Notes: generated from the sequence alone by a model not told the origin. 51,853 nt of DNA from Acidobacteria bacterium RIFCSPLOWO2_02_FULL_65_29 (GCA_001767435.1 MEKT01000079.1:1-51853); one strand, 5' to 3'; shown: positions 25,861 to 33,968, numbered from the stretch's first letter. A program made the numbers and translations.

Positions 25861-27033
25861 ATGTCAGTGTCCCGTCGCAACTTCTTTCGGACTCTTGGAT
25901 TGGGCAGCGCCGGGCTGTCCACGTCGTTCATCATCGGCCGCGGCCAGGAGGCGATGGCCTTCCAGGCGGGCACGATGCCGCTGCCAGACGACGGCGGCAT
26001 GATCCGGATCAGCTCGAACGAGAACGCGCGCGGCCCGGGCCGAAAGGCGATGGAAGCGCTGCAGCACGCGATCTCGCCTCGAGTAGGGCGGGGATATCCG
26101 CCCGACTACACGGGTGAGCTCGTCGACACGATTGCCGCAACCTACGGCGTCAACCGCAACAACGTCATCGTCGGCACCGGGTCCGGTCCGATTCTCGAGG
26201 CCGGCGTCCGGGCGTTCTGCACGGCCGACAAGCCGCTGGTCACCGCCGCGCCGACGTATGGAACGCCGGACGGGACGGCGCGCCGCATCAACGTCCCGAT
26301 CAAGATGATTCCCGTCGATCGCGCGCTGTCGCTCGATCTCGACGCCATGGCCGCTGCGGCCACGGGCGGGGGCATGGTGTTCTTGTGCAATCCGAACAAT
26401 CCAACGGGCACCGCGCACAACGCAGCGGCGGTGGAGCGGTTCGTCCGTCGCGTCAAGCAGGCCTCGCCTGGGACCGCGATCCTGATCGACGAGGCCTACA
26501 TCGACTACGTCCATGACCCGGCCGTCAAGACCGCGGTGCCGTTGACCCAGCAGCTTCCAGGCGTGTTCGTCACGCGATCGTTCTCGAAGGCCCACGGGAT
26601 GGCCGGCCTGCGTCTGGGCTATGCCATTGGCCAGCCCGAGACGGTGCAGGCGATCTCGCGTGCGTGGAGCCTGGGCAGCGTCAACACGCTGACGGCGGCA
26701 GCCGGTATGGCGTCGCTGAAGGATCCACAGCACATCGCCGAAGAGCGGGCCGAGAATGCCCGGGTGCGCGACTTCACGCTTCAGGCGTTCAAGGATCTTG
26801 GGTACCAGGGTTCCGACTCGCACACCAACTGCATCTTCCTCGACCTGAAGCGGCCCGCGAGCGAGTTCCGCGACGCGTGCCGGGCGCTCAAGGTGCAGGT
26901 CGGTCGCGACTTTCCGCCGTTCGAGAAGACCCACAGCCGCATCACGCTGGGGACGATGGACGAAATGCGGCAGGCGGTCCAGGTCTTTCGGAAGGTGCTG
27001 ACGGCGAAAGCGTCGACGAGCTCGGCGGCGTAG
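25861..27033 (+). CDS. Tat-exported HisC-like PLP aminotransferase
   Basis: 390 residues, fold-type I aminotransferase of the histidinol-phosphate-aminotransferase group. GGAGG precedes the ATG. The N-terminus is a twin-arginine signal (SRRNFFRTLGLGSAGLS), so the folded enzyme with its cofactor should be exported, which is unusual for this family. Family marks: SSNENARGP at residue 51, GTGSGPILE (106), CNPNNPTGT (176), IDEAYIDYV (209), and the Schiff-base lysine K243 in RSFSKAHGMAGLRLGY. Length is normal apart from the leader. No histidine-biosynthesis gene is nearby; the next gene is a D-aminoacylase homologue, so an extracytoplasmic amino-acid salvage role is possible but inferred. Confidence 0.87.
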   Translation: MSVSRRNFFRTLGLGSAGLSTSFIIGRGQEAMAFQAGTMPLPDDGGMIRISSNENARGPGRKAMEALQHAISPRVGRGYPPDYTGELVDTIAATYGVNRNNVIVGTGSGPILEAGVRAFCTADKPLVTAAPTYGTPDGTARRINVPIKMIPVDRALSLDLDAMAAAATGGGMVFLCNPNNPTGTAHNAAAVERFVRRVKQASPGTAILIDEAYIDYVHDPAVKTAVPLTQQLPGVFVTRSFSKAHGMAGLRLGYAIGQPETVQAISRAWSLGSVNTLTAAAGMASLKDPQHIAEERAENARVRDFTLQAFKDLGYQGSDSHTNCIFLDLKRPASEFRDACRALKVQVGRDFPPFEKTHSRITLGTMDEMRQAVQVFRKVLTAKASTSSAA

Positions 27034-27076
27034 CGTCGGCGTCGTTCGGCGGCGAACGAGAGCGCTTTGCGCCGGT

Positions 27077-27108
27077 GGGTAGTGCAGGACTTCAGTCCCG
27101 CACTACCC
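27077..27108. terminator. palindromic repeat after the aminotransferase
   Basis: GGGTAGTG (27077-27084) pairs with CACTACCC (27101-27108) around a GCAGGACTTCAGTCCCGC core. It belongs to the same repeat family as 29104-29177 and 42759-42837 and probably ends the aminotransferase transcript. Confidence 0.55.
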
Positions 27109-27291
27109 CGGCGCGCGTGCACGTCCGAGACACCTCTTCTCCTCGACCGCAGTGCCCGTGCCGGCCGCAGGCTTCTGTCCACCGATCGGCCCGTCATCCA
27201 CCATCCGGGCAAATCATCCGCTTTGTTGTTGTCCATCGGATCGCGTGCGGTGGAGAATGAGACCCTCAACCCCCACGGCTTGAGGAATCAC

Positions 27292-29055
27292 ATGCGAATA
27301 TCAGCTTCCGTCGCCGCCCTGTCCACCCTCCTCGCCCTAGCAGCCAGTGGTGCAACTCCATCTGCATTCGAACGGCGATGCATCCCGGCTGGCTGCGTTG
27401 CTTCTCCTTCAAATATTCCCGATATTCTCGGTCGTCGCGCCTTGCCAGCCGGGCGCCTCGCCGTTCTCGGTGCGACGATGGCGTTGCACCACGGGCTGCT
27501 AGCCACTGTCGACTCGGGCGCGCAGCAGGCGCCTGCCTACGATGTCATCGTCCGAAACGCGCGGATCGTGGACGGCACCGGCAGCCCGTGGTACCGGTCG
27601 GATATCGCCATACGCGGCGACGCGATCGCCCGGATCGCGTTTCGCATCGACGCGCCAGCCACGCGCACGATCGACGCCGCCGGCAGGGTCGTCGCGCCCG
27701 GCTTCATCGACATCCACTCGCACGCCCGAGCCGGGATCTTCGACGTGCCGACGGCCGAGAACTACATCCGTCAGGGCGTGACGACGGCGATTGAAGGTCC
27801 CGACGGATCGTCGCCGATCCCGCTGAAGCCGTTTCTCGACAAGGTCGCCGCCACACGCGTCACCGTGAACTTCGGCACGTTCATCGGGCAGGGATCGGTG
27901 CGGGAACAAATGATCGGCTCGGTGAATCGCCGAGCGACTCCCGAAGAGATGGAGAGGATGCGCGCGCTGGTCCGCCAAGGCATGGCGGACGGCGCGTTCG
28001 GTCTCAGCACCGGCCTGTTCTACATCCCTGGCACGTTCACACCGACCGCCGAGGTCATTGACCTTGCCAGGGTCGCGGGCGCCCTGGGCGGCATCCACAT
28101 CTCGCATATGCGCGAGGAGACCGTGAAGGTCGCCGACAGCGTGCGCGAGACGATCGAGATTGGGGAGAAGGGCGGCCTGCCGACCCAGGTGACCCACCAC
28201 AAGGTCATTGGCAAACCCTACTGGGGCCGGAGCGTCGAGACGTTGCGATTGATCGACGAAGCCCGCGCGCGCGGCGTGGATGCGACACTCGATCAGTATC
28301 CGTACACGGCTTCGGCGACGGCGATCGGATCGGCGCTCGTCCCGGTGTGGGCTCGAGAGGGCGGCACGGAGGCGATGCTGAAACGATTGAAGGACGCCGG
28401 CTCGCGCGCCGACATCCTGGCCGAAGTGATCCGCCTGCTGCAGGAGGAGCGTGGCGGCGGCGATCCGCAGAACGTGCAACTGTCGCGGTGCGTCTGGGAT
28501 CCGTCGCTCGACGGCAAGCGCCTTGGCGACGTGACGAAGGGGCGCGGCCTCCAGCCCACGCTCCGCAACGCGGCCGAGACCGTGCTGTGGATCGTGGAAA
28601 GCGGCGGGTGTGGAGGCATCTATCACGCCATTGAGGAGCAGGATCTCCAGCGCATCATGCGTCATCCGGCGACGATGATCGCGTCTGATGGTGGAGTGCC
28701 CGTCTTCGGACAAGGGAGCCCGCATCCGCGCAACTACGGCACGTTCGCCCGCGTCCTTGGCCGCTATGTCCGCGAGCTGAAGATCATCACGCTCGAAGAC
28801 GCCGTGCGCAAGATGACCTCGTTTCCCGCGCAACGGCTCGGTCTGGTCGATCGCGGCGTCCTGCGCGAGGGGATGAGAGCTGACATGGCCGTCTTCGATC
28901 CCGAAACCGTCCGCGACCGCGCGACGTTCGAACAGCCCCATCAGTACGCTGAAGGCGTGTCGCTTGTCATCGTCAACGGCGAGGTGGTCTTCGAGAACGG
29001 GACGATGACCGCCGCGCGTCCGGGTCGCATCTTGTACGGTCCCGGGCATCGGTAA
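27292..29055 (+). CDS. N-acyl-D-amino-acid deacylase (D-aminoacylase) family protein
   Basis: 587 residues from ATG 27292, with GAGGA 5 nt upstream and a signal-peptide start (MRISASVAALSTLLA); the open frame upstream of it is repeat-rich and unlikely to be translated. The catalytic region begins at AYDVIVRNARIVDGTGSPWY. Motifs include the metal-binding IDIHSHARAG, HISHMREE, THHKVIGK and MIASDGG, and the sandwich end ADMAVFDPETV. The family releases D-amino acids from N-acyl derivatives. Codons 16-70 are supplied entirely by a MITE-like element (27337-27502) between the signal-peptide core and the enzyme, adding about 55 residues that relatives should lack. Possible partner of the exported aminotransferase just upstream. 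Confidence 0.87.
   Translation: MRISASVAALSTLLALAASGATPSAFERRCIPAGCVASPSNIPDILGRRALPAGRLAVLGATMALHHGLLATVDSGAQQAPAYDVIVRNARIVDGTGSPWYRSDIAIRGDAIARIAFRIDAPATRTIDAAGRVVAPGFIDIHSHARAGIFDVPTAENYIRQGVTTAIEGPDGSSPIPLKPFLDKVAATRVTVNFGTFIGQGSVREQMIGSVNRRATPEEMERMRALVRQGMADGAFGLSTGLFYIPGTFTPTAEVIDLARVAGALGGIHISHMREETVKVADSVRETIEIGEKGGLPTQVTHHKVIGKPYWGRSVETLRLIDEARARGVDATLDQYPYTASATAIGSALVPVWAREGGTEAMLKRLKDAGSRADILAEVIRLLQEERGGGDPQNVQLSRCVWDPSLDGKRLGDVTKGRGLQPTLRNAAETVLWIVESGGCGGIYHAIEEQDLQRIMRHPATMIASDGGVPVFGQGSPHPRNYGTFARVLGRYVRELKIITLEDAVRKMTSFPAQRLGLVDRGVLREGMRADMAVFDPETVRDRATFEQPHQYAEGVSLVIVNGEVVFENGTMTAARPGRILYGPGHR
27337..27502. mobile_element. 166-bp MITE-like element inside the D-aminoacylase gene
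   Basis: The ends are inverted repeats agreeing at 19 of 20 positions: CTAGCAGCCAGTGGTGCAAC at 27337-27356 and its complement at 27483-27502. Inside lie further GC-rich inverted words (CGTCGCGCC near 27434, GGTGCGACG near 27470). No transposase is encoded. A 78-bp part (27421-27498) recurs at 45490-45567 with 65 of 78 identical bases. The element length is not a multiple of three, yet the host frame stays open through it. Confidence 0.72.
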
Positions 29056-29103
29056 CGAAACTTCCGGGCGGCACTTGAGTCGACGTACCGCCGCCCATGT
29101 AGT

Positions 29104-29177
29104 GCAGGACTTCAGTCCTGCTGGTGCTAGTGCAGGACTTCAGTCCTGCTGGTGCTAGTGCAGGACGTCAGTCCTGC
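29104..29177. repeat. three tandem palindromic repeats, 28-bp period
   Basis: GCAGGAC-TTCA-GTCCTGC at 29104-29121 and 29132-29149 and the variant with GTCA loop at 29160-29177, separated by a constant TGGTGCTAGT spacer. Members of the same family occur at 27085, 42765 and, with pairing-conserving changes, at 42820. Lies after the D-aminoacylase gene and may terminate it. Confidence 0.75.
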
Positions 29178-29189
29178 CCCGTCTAAGAG

Positions 29190-29732
29190 ATGCCTAGGAC
29201 ATGGTCACGCTTGGCGATCGGGCGCGTCGCGGCGGGCGTCGTCACCATATCGTCCGTGGCCGCATGGCTCCTCTCTTCGCACGATCCGGTTCGCGAAGCG
29301 ATCGTGGGCTTCGTGCTCCGCGAGCAGACCGAGTATGCGAGCGGCTTTTCCGAACGCGCGCTGCGCACCGTCGAGCGCGGACAATCGGAAAGCGCCGTGC
29401 GCCAGGCGCTCGGTGCGCCGCTTGCGGAGAAATGGCTCTACGGGTTCGACGAGACCCAGCCGTGCATGGACCTGGACTTTGCCAACGACGTCGTCGTCTC
29501 GGCGCGTGACGCCGAGGCGTGTCTGGAGGTAGGAGTCGACGCGGGCACGGCGCGCTCGTCGGTACGGGACACGCTCGGGTCGCCGAGGCAGGCGTGCTGG
29601 CACTACACGCGCGGCAAAGGCAACGGCTACTTCCGTGAGCGCAGGGTGTGCTTCGAAGACGGAGAAGTTCTCGGCGTGTTCCGCGAGTGGTCGACAGGTC
29701 GAGAGCTCATGCCCCTCTCGAATCTTCCCTGA
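29190..29732 (+). CDS. small membrane-anchored protein with two BamE/SmpA-like units
   Basis: 180 residues; an N-terminal membrane or signal segment (AIGRVAAGVVTISSVAAWLL) and two units of the pattern turn-V-x-LG-x-P: VERGQSESAVRQALGAPLAEKWLYGF and GVDAGTARSSVRDTLGSPRQACWHYTRG. The spacing resembles the BamE/SmpA fold, used in outer-membrane assembly lipoproteins, although no lipobox is present. Three cysteine-containing segments (QPCMDL, EACLEV, RVCFED) may form disulfides in the periplasm. The function is not recognised; the assignment to that fold is tentative. Confidence 0.6.
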   Translation: MPRTWSRLAIGRVAAGVVTISSVAAWLLSSHDPVREAIVGFVLREQTEYASGFSERALRTVERGQSESAVRQALGAPLAEKWLYGFDETQPCMDLDFANDVVVSARDAEACLEVGVDAGTARSSVRDTLGSPRQACWHYTRGKGNGYFRERRVCFEDGEVLGVFREWSTGRELMPLSNLP

Positions 29733-29854
29733 CGCGCCCCGCTGCGTGCGCTGCCCAAACATCGCGGCCTCGGTGGCAGACAGCGCGAGCGCCTCGTACC
29801 CTAGGAGCGGTCAGGCGATCCGGTCTTTGGACGTGCTAATCTTGCCGGGCACCG

Positions 29855-30193
29855 GTGATTCTTCTTCTCCGCGAGCCAGCCACGCCCGATCAGATTGATC
29901 TGATGCTGGCCGATTGGGAAGTACTCATCAAGGTCGTCGTTGACATCCGCCGGAGGATCCTGACCGGGGGCGGCGAGATGCACGCCGACGGGGAAGCGGT
30001 TCTGCTCGCCGACGGGAGCTCGCAGGAGGACCTCTGGGGCGCCAACTGGTACGCCGGCAGTCGAGAGATCCGGTTCGAGGCTCTCATCAACATCCGTCCC
30101 CGTCAGGGTAACCGGCGATTGCAGGTCGACAGCGAGGTTATTCGCAGCACGATGGAGCCGATCATTCGTCATGTCCTGGAAGGCACATCATGA
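29855..30193 (+). CDS. DUF5674 family protein
   Basis: 112 residues with a GTG start. The family features are visible: N-terminal MILLLREPATPDQ, central VVDIRRRILTGGGEMHADGE, QEDLWGANWY, and the C-terminal FEALINIRPRQGNRRLQV. No signal peptide or membrane segment. The family is small, conserved and of unknown function. Its stop overlaps the start of the next gene by four bases (ATGA), so the two are translationally coupled. Confidence 0.72.
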   Translation: MILLLREPATPDQIDLMLADWEVLIKVVVDIRRRILTGGGEMHADGEAVLLADGSSQEDLWGANWYAGSREIRFEALINIRPRQGNRRLQVDSEVIRSTMEPIIRHVLEGTS

Positions 30194-30573
30194 AGGATGT
30201 CGCAGCGGTCAAGAGCCGATATCTTCGCGATCCTCTTCCGGTGCGTCTCGGTGGGTTGGCGGCGGATCTCGCACGGATTGGATCAGCGGGCGCGAACCCC
30301 GCCAACGCCCGCGCGATTCAGCTGTTGCTGGAGGAGGCGCGGCGGTTCATCGAGTGGACGGCGGCCGAGTTGACTGTCGAGGAGGCGGCCGAGTTGGTGG
30401 ATCTGCAACTGGCCTTGACGCTGTGGCTGCATGCATGGGAGGACACGCAAAGGCACCCGGTCCAACGGGCCCTGCTGGCTCACCAGGCCGGTTGCTGGTC
30501 TGAACGTGTCCTGGTCCTTTCAGGACTCGCCGATCACGGTCCGGCTAAAGCCGGACACTACATACGCACGTAG
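30190..30573 (+). CDS. uncharacterised 127-residue protein with a repeat-derived tail
   Basis: Starts in an ATGA overlap with the DUF5674 gene. Mostly helical and rich in Ala/Leu/Glu (ARAIQLLLEEARRFIEWTAAEL, LVDLQLALTLWLHAWED); no recognised domain. The last residues, GPAKAGHYIRT, are encoded by the palindromic repeat at 30539-30556, whose continuation also gives the stop. The same peptide GPAKAGHY ends an unrelated kinase at 48099, so the original C-terminus has probably been replaced. Likely functions with the DUF5674 protein, by coupling only. Confidence 0.65.
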   Translation: MKDVAAVKSRYLRDPLPVRLGGLAADLARIGSAGANPANARAIQLLLEEARRFIEWTAAELTVEEAAELVDLQLALTLWLHAWEDTQRHPVQRALLAHQAGCWSERVLVLSGLADHGPAKAGHYIRT

Positions 30574-30631
30574 TGTCCGCCATTAGGCGGACACGTCGCG
30601 ACGGTACGTCGTGTCCGCCTTTAGGCGGGGC
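30539..30631. repeat. cluster of GTCCGGCT/AGCCGGAC-type palindromes
   Basis: Three hairpins: GTCCGGCTAAAGCCGGAC (30539-30556), GTGTCCGCC/GGCGGACAC (30573-30594) and GTGTCCGCC/GGCGGGGC (30611-30631). The first and second are also joined by 10-bp arms CGGACACTAC/GTAGTGTCCG (30552-30561, 30570-30579). Copies of the first recur inside genes at 34015-34032 and 48053-48070. The cluster separates the small-protein pair from kinase 1. Confidence 0.75.
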
Positions 30632-30640
30632 GATCTGCGC

Positions 30641-30694
30641 TTGACACGATTCTGACGCGACCGACATCGCGGCGGTACAGAGCGGCGGTATCCT
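30641..30694 (+). promoter_or_regulatory. TGAC direct repeats and -10 element before kinase 1
   Basis: TGAC at 30642 and 30653 are 11 bp apart; TATCCT at 30689-30694 begins 36 nt after the second. No -35 hexamer is seen at the usual place, as expected for an activator-dependent promoter of an OmpR/PhoB-type regulator. The kinase ATG at 30707 lies only about 12 nt past the -10, implying a very short leader. Confidence 0.55.
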
Positions 30695-30706
30695 TGGCTT
30701 CACGCC

Positions 30707-32322
30707 ATGCCCATCCGCGACTGGCTGCGCCCGCCGCGTCAGGTGATCGTCGTCTTTCTGGCCGTGGCGCTGGTGTCCGCCGGCGGTCTGGGATGGCTGG
30801 CGTGGCAACTGTTGGCACAGGAGAAGGCGCTCGAGATCCAGCGGCGGCAGGAGCGGCTCGAGCAAGCCGCCGACCGCGCCGCGGCGCTGATGCAGCAGTC
30901 GCTCGCCGATCTGCAGGCACGCGTGGGTCCGCAGTCGGCCGCGAATGAGCGTCTTCCGTCTGGTGTGTCGGTCGTTTCGATCGGACCTGGCGGCGCGACG
31001 GTCACGCCACCGGGCAGCATCCTCTACTACCCGTTTCCGCGCACCGCGCTCGAGGCGGATCCGAAGGCGTTCGTGGGCGGCGAACGCTTGGAGTTCGCCC
31101 CGACGCCGACGCGCGCGCGCGGACGGAGGCGCTCGCCTGGCTATGGCAAAACCGCGCGTCGAACGCTCCGACCGGGCGGCGCCTGGTCGTGCGTTCCGGT
31201 GGCGCCGCGCTCCTCGCGTGGCAACCGGCATCCGACGGCCTCCACGCGGTCGTCGCCGGCCCCAGCTATCTCGCGTTGATCGCGACCGAGGCCACGCCGT
31301 CCGATCTCCGGTGGAAGTTGAGCGATCAGGACGGCCGCATCGTCCTTGGCCCGCCGCCGGCGGCAAGAGAGGTGGCGGTCCGGACCGCGGCGGCCGCCCG
31401 GCTGCCGTGGACGCTTCACGTGTTCGAAGGTCCCGACATGCGCGCGATCCAGCAGTCGTCCCCTCGCCGCCAGCTCCTCATACTGATTTTCGCCGTGGTC
31501 GGACTCGTGCTCGCCACCGGCTGGTACTTCACGCTGAGGGCCATCTCGCGCGAGCTGCGCGTCTCTCAGCTGCAGTCCGATTTCGTGGCCGCCGTCTCGC
31601 ACGAGTTCCGCAGCCCGCTCACCTCGCTCTCCCACATCGCCGAGATGCTCGCGCACGATCGCTTTCCGTCCGACGATCTCCGCCGGCGGTCCTACGACGT
31701 CCTCATCCGCGACACCGATCGGCTTCGGCGGCTGGTCGAGGGACTGCTCGACTTCGGCCGTTTCGAAGCAGGTGCCGCCACGTTGCGGCTCGAGACCGTT
31801 GATGTCGCTGATCTGGTGCGTGCGACGGTTGCGGACTTTCGAGAACGTGTGGCGCCGGAAGGCTACTTGGTCGAATTGGCCGACGGAGGCCAGTCGATCG
31901 ACGCGCGAGTCGATCGCGAGGCGATCTCGCGGGCGTTGTGGAATCTGCTGGACAACGCGGTGAAGTACTCGCCCGACTGTCGCACCGTGTGGGTGGAGCT
32001 CGATCGTCACCCCGATCGCGTGGCCATCGTCGTCCGGGATCAGGGCCTCGGCATCCCGGTGCCCGAGCAGCGAGAGATCTTCGATCGCTTCGTGCGCGGC
32101 GCCGACTCCAAGGCCCGCCACATCAAGGGCACGGGCATCGGACTCGCCATGGTGCGGCAGATCGTCCAGGCTCACGGTGGCCACGTCGCCCTCGAGTCCG
32201 CGCCCGGCGCCGGCAGCGCGTTCACGATTGTATTGCCGTTGAAAGATGCATTTCAGCGTGAGCTCTCCACCACCGGCGGCACGGACGACGCTGAGGGACA
32301 ATTCCGTTTCGGGAAGGCCTGA
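30707..32322 (+). pseudogene. sensor histidine kinase 1, frameshifted by a sensor deletion
   Basis: Cassette 1 kinase, split over two frames. The first frame gives a membrane segment (VIVVFLAVALVSAGGLGWLAW) and the start of the periplasmic sensor to about residue 130 (FVGGERLEFA). From about 31100 the homologous protein continues in another frame: ARTEALAWLWQNRASN, then membrane segment 2, HisKA (AAVSHEFRSPLTSLSHIAEML), NLLDNAVKYS, RDQGLGIP and GTGIGLAM. Compared with kinase 3 at 46081, about 130 residues of TPR-like sensor are missing exactly at the junction. The deletion removed a length not divisible by three, or it combines with a small indel in the GC-only run at 31111-31122. A truncated kinase could still be made from internal starts such as GTG 31189. 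Confidence 0.78.
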
Positions 32323-32352
32323 TCCTCCGTGTCCTCTGTGTCCTCGGCGGTG
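32323..32352 (+). repeat. CT-rich CCTC(C/T)GTGT repeat between kinase 1 and regulator 1
   Basis: Short tandem words of the type TCCTCTGTG immediately after the kinase stop. Related runs occupy the kinase-regulator gap of the other two cassettes (41801-41907 and 48118-48150), and a complementary version (CGCAGAGCCCGCAGAG) lies at 33072-33099 after regulator 1. Confidence 0.5.
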
Positions 32353-32366
32353 GAGATTTGAATTCA

Positions 32367-33044
32367 ATGGCCCACATCCTGATCGTCGAAGACGAACCCG
32401 GCATCGCCTTCGCGCTCGAAGCCGATCTGACGAGTGAGGGTTACACGGTGAGCGTCGCCGGCACCGGCGACGAGGCGCTGCGGATGACACGCGGTGGCGA
32501 GAGCTACGATCTCGTCCTGCTCGACGTCATGCTGCCGGGCAAGGACGGCTTCGAGGTTTGTCGCGAGCTGCGCCGCTCGGGCGCACGCACGCCGATTCTC
32601 ATGCTGACCGCGAAAGCGCACGAGGCCGAGAAGGTGATGGCCCTCGAGCTCGGCGCCGACGATTACATCACCAAGCCGTTCAGTCCCCGCGAGCTTCGCG
32701 CGCGGATCAAGGCCGTCCTGCGACGCTCCTCGGTCGACGCTCCAGACGTGTTCACATTCGGCGACGCCGAGGTCGACTTCGCGCGTTGTGAAGTGCGCCG
32801 TGGCGGGCGAGCCGTGGAACTCAGCGCCCTCGAATTCAAGCTACTCACCGCGTTCGTGAAGAGCCGTGGCCGGGTCCTCACGCGCGAGCAGCTGCTCGAC
32901 GCCGCCTGGGGCCGTGACGTGTCGCTCAACGACCGCGTCGTCGACAACCACATCGTCGGCCTGCGCCGGAAGCTCGAGGTCGATCCCGCGCGGCCGCGAC
33001 ACTTTCTGAACATCAGGGGGATGGGATACCGGTTCGATGCATAG
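32367..33044 (+). CDS. OmpR-family response regulator 1
   Basis: 225 residues from ATG 32367; an upstream TTG in frame lacks support, while GGAG at 32352-32355 fits. The receiver domain has E8-D9, phospho-acceptor D53 (LLDVMLPGKDGF), a Thr in ILMLTAK and Lys in YITKPFSP. The winged-helix domain (about 125-223) has LSALEFKLLTAF, TREQLLDAAWG, RVVDNHIVGLRRKLE and the closing GMGYRFDA. Partner of kinase 1. It is a close paralogue of the regulators at 41917 and 48163. Expected to bind pairs of direct repeats, of which the TGAC boxes are candidates. Confidence 0.93.
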   Translation: MAHILIVEDEPGIAFALEADLTSEGYTVSVAGTGDEALRMTRGGESYDLVLLDVMLPGKDGFEVCRELRRSGARTPILMLTAKAHEAEKVMALELGADDYITKPFSPRELRARIKAVLRRSSVDAPDVFTFGDAEVDFARCEVRRGGRAVELSALEFKLLTAFVKSRGRVLTREQLLDAAWGRDVSLNDRVVDNHIVGLRRKLEVDPARPRHFLNIRGMGYRFDA

Positions 33045-33113
33045 TCGTCCGCGAAAAACCCGTTCACGACGAGCAACGCAGAGCCCGCAGAGACCGCTGA
33101 GCACACTTCTGAT

Positions 33114-33530
33114 CTACGGAAATCGGCGGAACGCCCGCTGCCGTGGCGTTCCGTAGCGGTAGACAAGGAAGTGCGAGTCGAAAGCAAATGCCTCGTCCAT
33201 GCCCAGCCGCTGCATGAGGGCGAACGTCGTGCAGTCGACGAAACTGAAGGTCTGGTCAGGGAAGATCTCGAGGATGTGCCAGGCCGATTCCAGATCGACG
33301 GCGTCGAGTGTCAGGATCGGCGTGCGGGTGTCTCTGAGGTTGGCCCAGAACGTCAACGCCGTGTGCCGTCCAAGATGGGCGTACAAGAGGGCCCAGGTCT
33401 CGGCGACGATGAGATCGGTCGTGACGAACGAATCTTGGGAGGCCTGATCGAGGTAGAAAGCTCGCGCCGCGACATGATGGCGGTCGGACCTGTCGGCCAT
33501 CGCGTACCAGGCGCCGGTATCAACAATCAT
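33114..33530 (-). CDS. PIN-domain toxin (VapC-like), pair 1
   Basis: 138 residues from ATG 33530, which overlaps the end of the antitoxin gene by 11 bases; the longer frame to 33587 runs into the antitoxin. The PIN acidic residues are present: D4 (IVDTG), E44 (VAETW), D99 (SFVDCTTF) and D118 (FDSHF). Such proteins are Mg-dependent ribonucleases held inactive by the partner. It lies on the strand opposite to the cassette, between regulator 1 and propeller protein 1. Confidence 0.87.
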   Translation of the reverse strand: MIVDTGAWYAMADRSDRHHVAARAFYLDQASQDSFVTTDLIVAETWALLYAHLGRHTALTFWANLRDTRTPILTLDAVDLESAWHILEIFPDQTFSFVDCTTFALMQRLGMDEAFAFDSHFLVYRYGTPRQRAFRRFP

Positions 33531-33780
33531 GGTCCTTGCGAAGTGCGTCAGCCAAGAGCGCATCATGGCGATCCGAGACGTCGTCACGACCGCTGGATCC
33601 GAGCGCGACCATCCGTTCGAACGTAGACATCGGTACGGGGGTGCGAGGCCGTTCGGCCTCCAGAGAGTCCGTCACGAGGCCGCGCATGATTTCAGCGACC
33701 GACACGCCCTTGGCTCGGGCGCGGGCTTTGAGGGCGCGCAACTGCGATCGTTCGAGTGAGATGATGGTTCTAGTTCGCAT
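33520..33780 (-). CDS. ribbon-helix-helix antitoxin, pair 1
   Basis: 86 residues from ATG 33780 (ATGs at 33786 and 33789 are also in frame but lie inside the operator repeat). The N-terminal half, RTIISLERSQLRALKARARAKGVSVAEIMRGLV, is a ribbon-helix-helix DNA-binding unit; the C-terminal half (ERMVALGSSGRDDVSDRHDALLAD) is the toxin-binding tail. Stop and toxin start overlap, the standard arrangement for a coupled antitoxin-toxin pair. Autoregulation through the direct repeat just upstream is likely. Confidence 0.82.
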   Translation of the reverse strand: MRTRTIISLERSQLRALKARARAKGVSVAEIMRGLVTDSLEAERPRTPVPMSTFERMVALGSSGRDDVSDRHDALLADALRKDHDC

Positions 33781-33783
33781 GTG

Positions 33784-33809
33784 CATCATGATATCGACAT
33801 CATGATATC
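33784..33809. promoter_or_regulatory. probable operator of toxin-antitoxin pair 1
   Basis: CATCATGATATC is repeated exactly at 33784-33795 and 33798-33809, 14 bp centre to centre, each with a GATATC palindrome. The position at the antitoxin start and the repeat spacing suit a ribbon-helix-helix autorepressor. Confidence 0.65.
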
Positions 33810-33968
33810 ACGTCAATCGGGTGTGTTAGGACGCCGGGATCACGATCGCTGGGTGGCGCGACCGAGCCGCGTGACGACGAGACGAAAACGGTGCACGAGC
33901 GTGACAATTCGGCGGACAGAAGCCGTGCACTCGGCGGCTACTGTGTCGAGCTGAGGAGGACAACTCTC

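Noticed and set aside
29104-29177. Three evenly spaced repeats that look like a small CRISPR array
   Set aside because: The spacers are identical, only 10 bp, and the unit is a palindrome found singly elsewhere; no cas gene is present.
31800-32000. Other overlapping open frames in kinase 1 as evidence for a separate gene
   Set aside because: Peptide patterns match only the kinase frame; the others are shadow frames.
33872-33906. TGAC words before propeller protein 1 as an operator
   Set aside because: Spacing of 30 bp does not fit the 11-bp phase; treated as chance.
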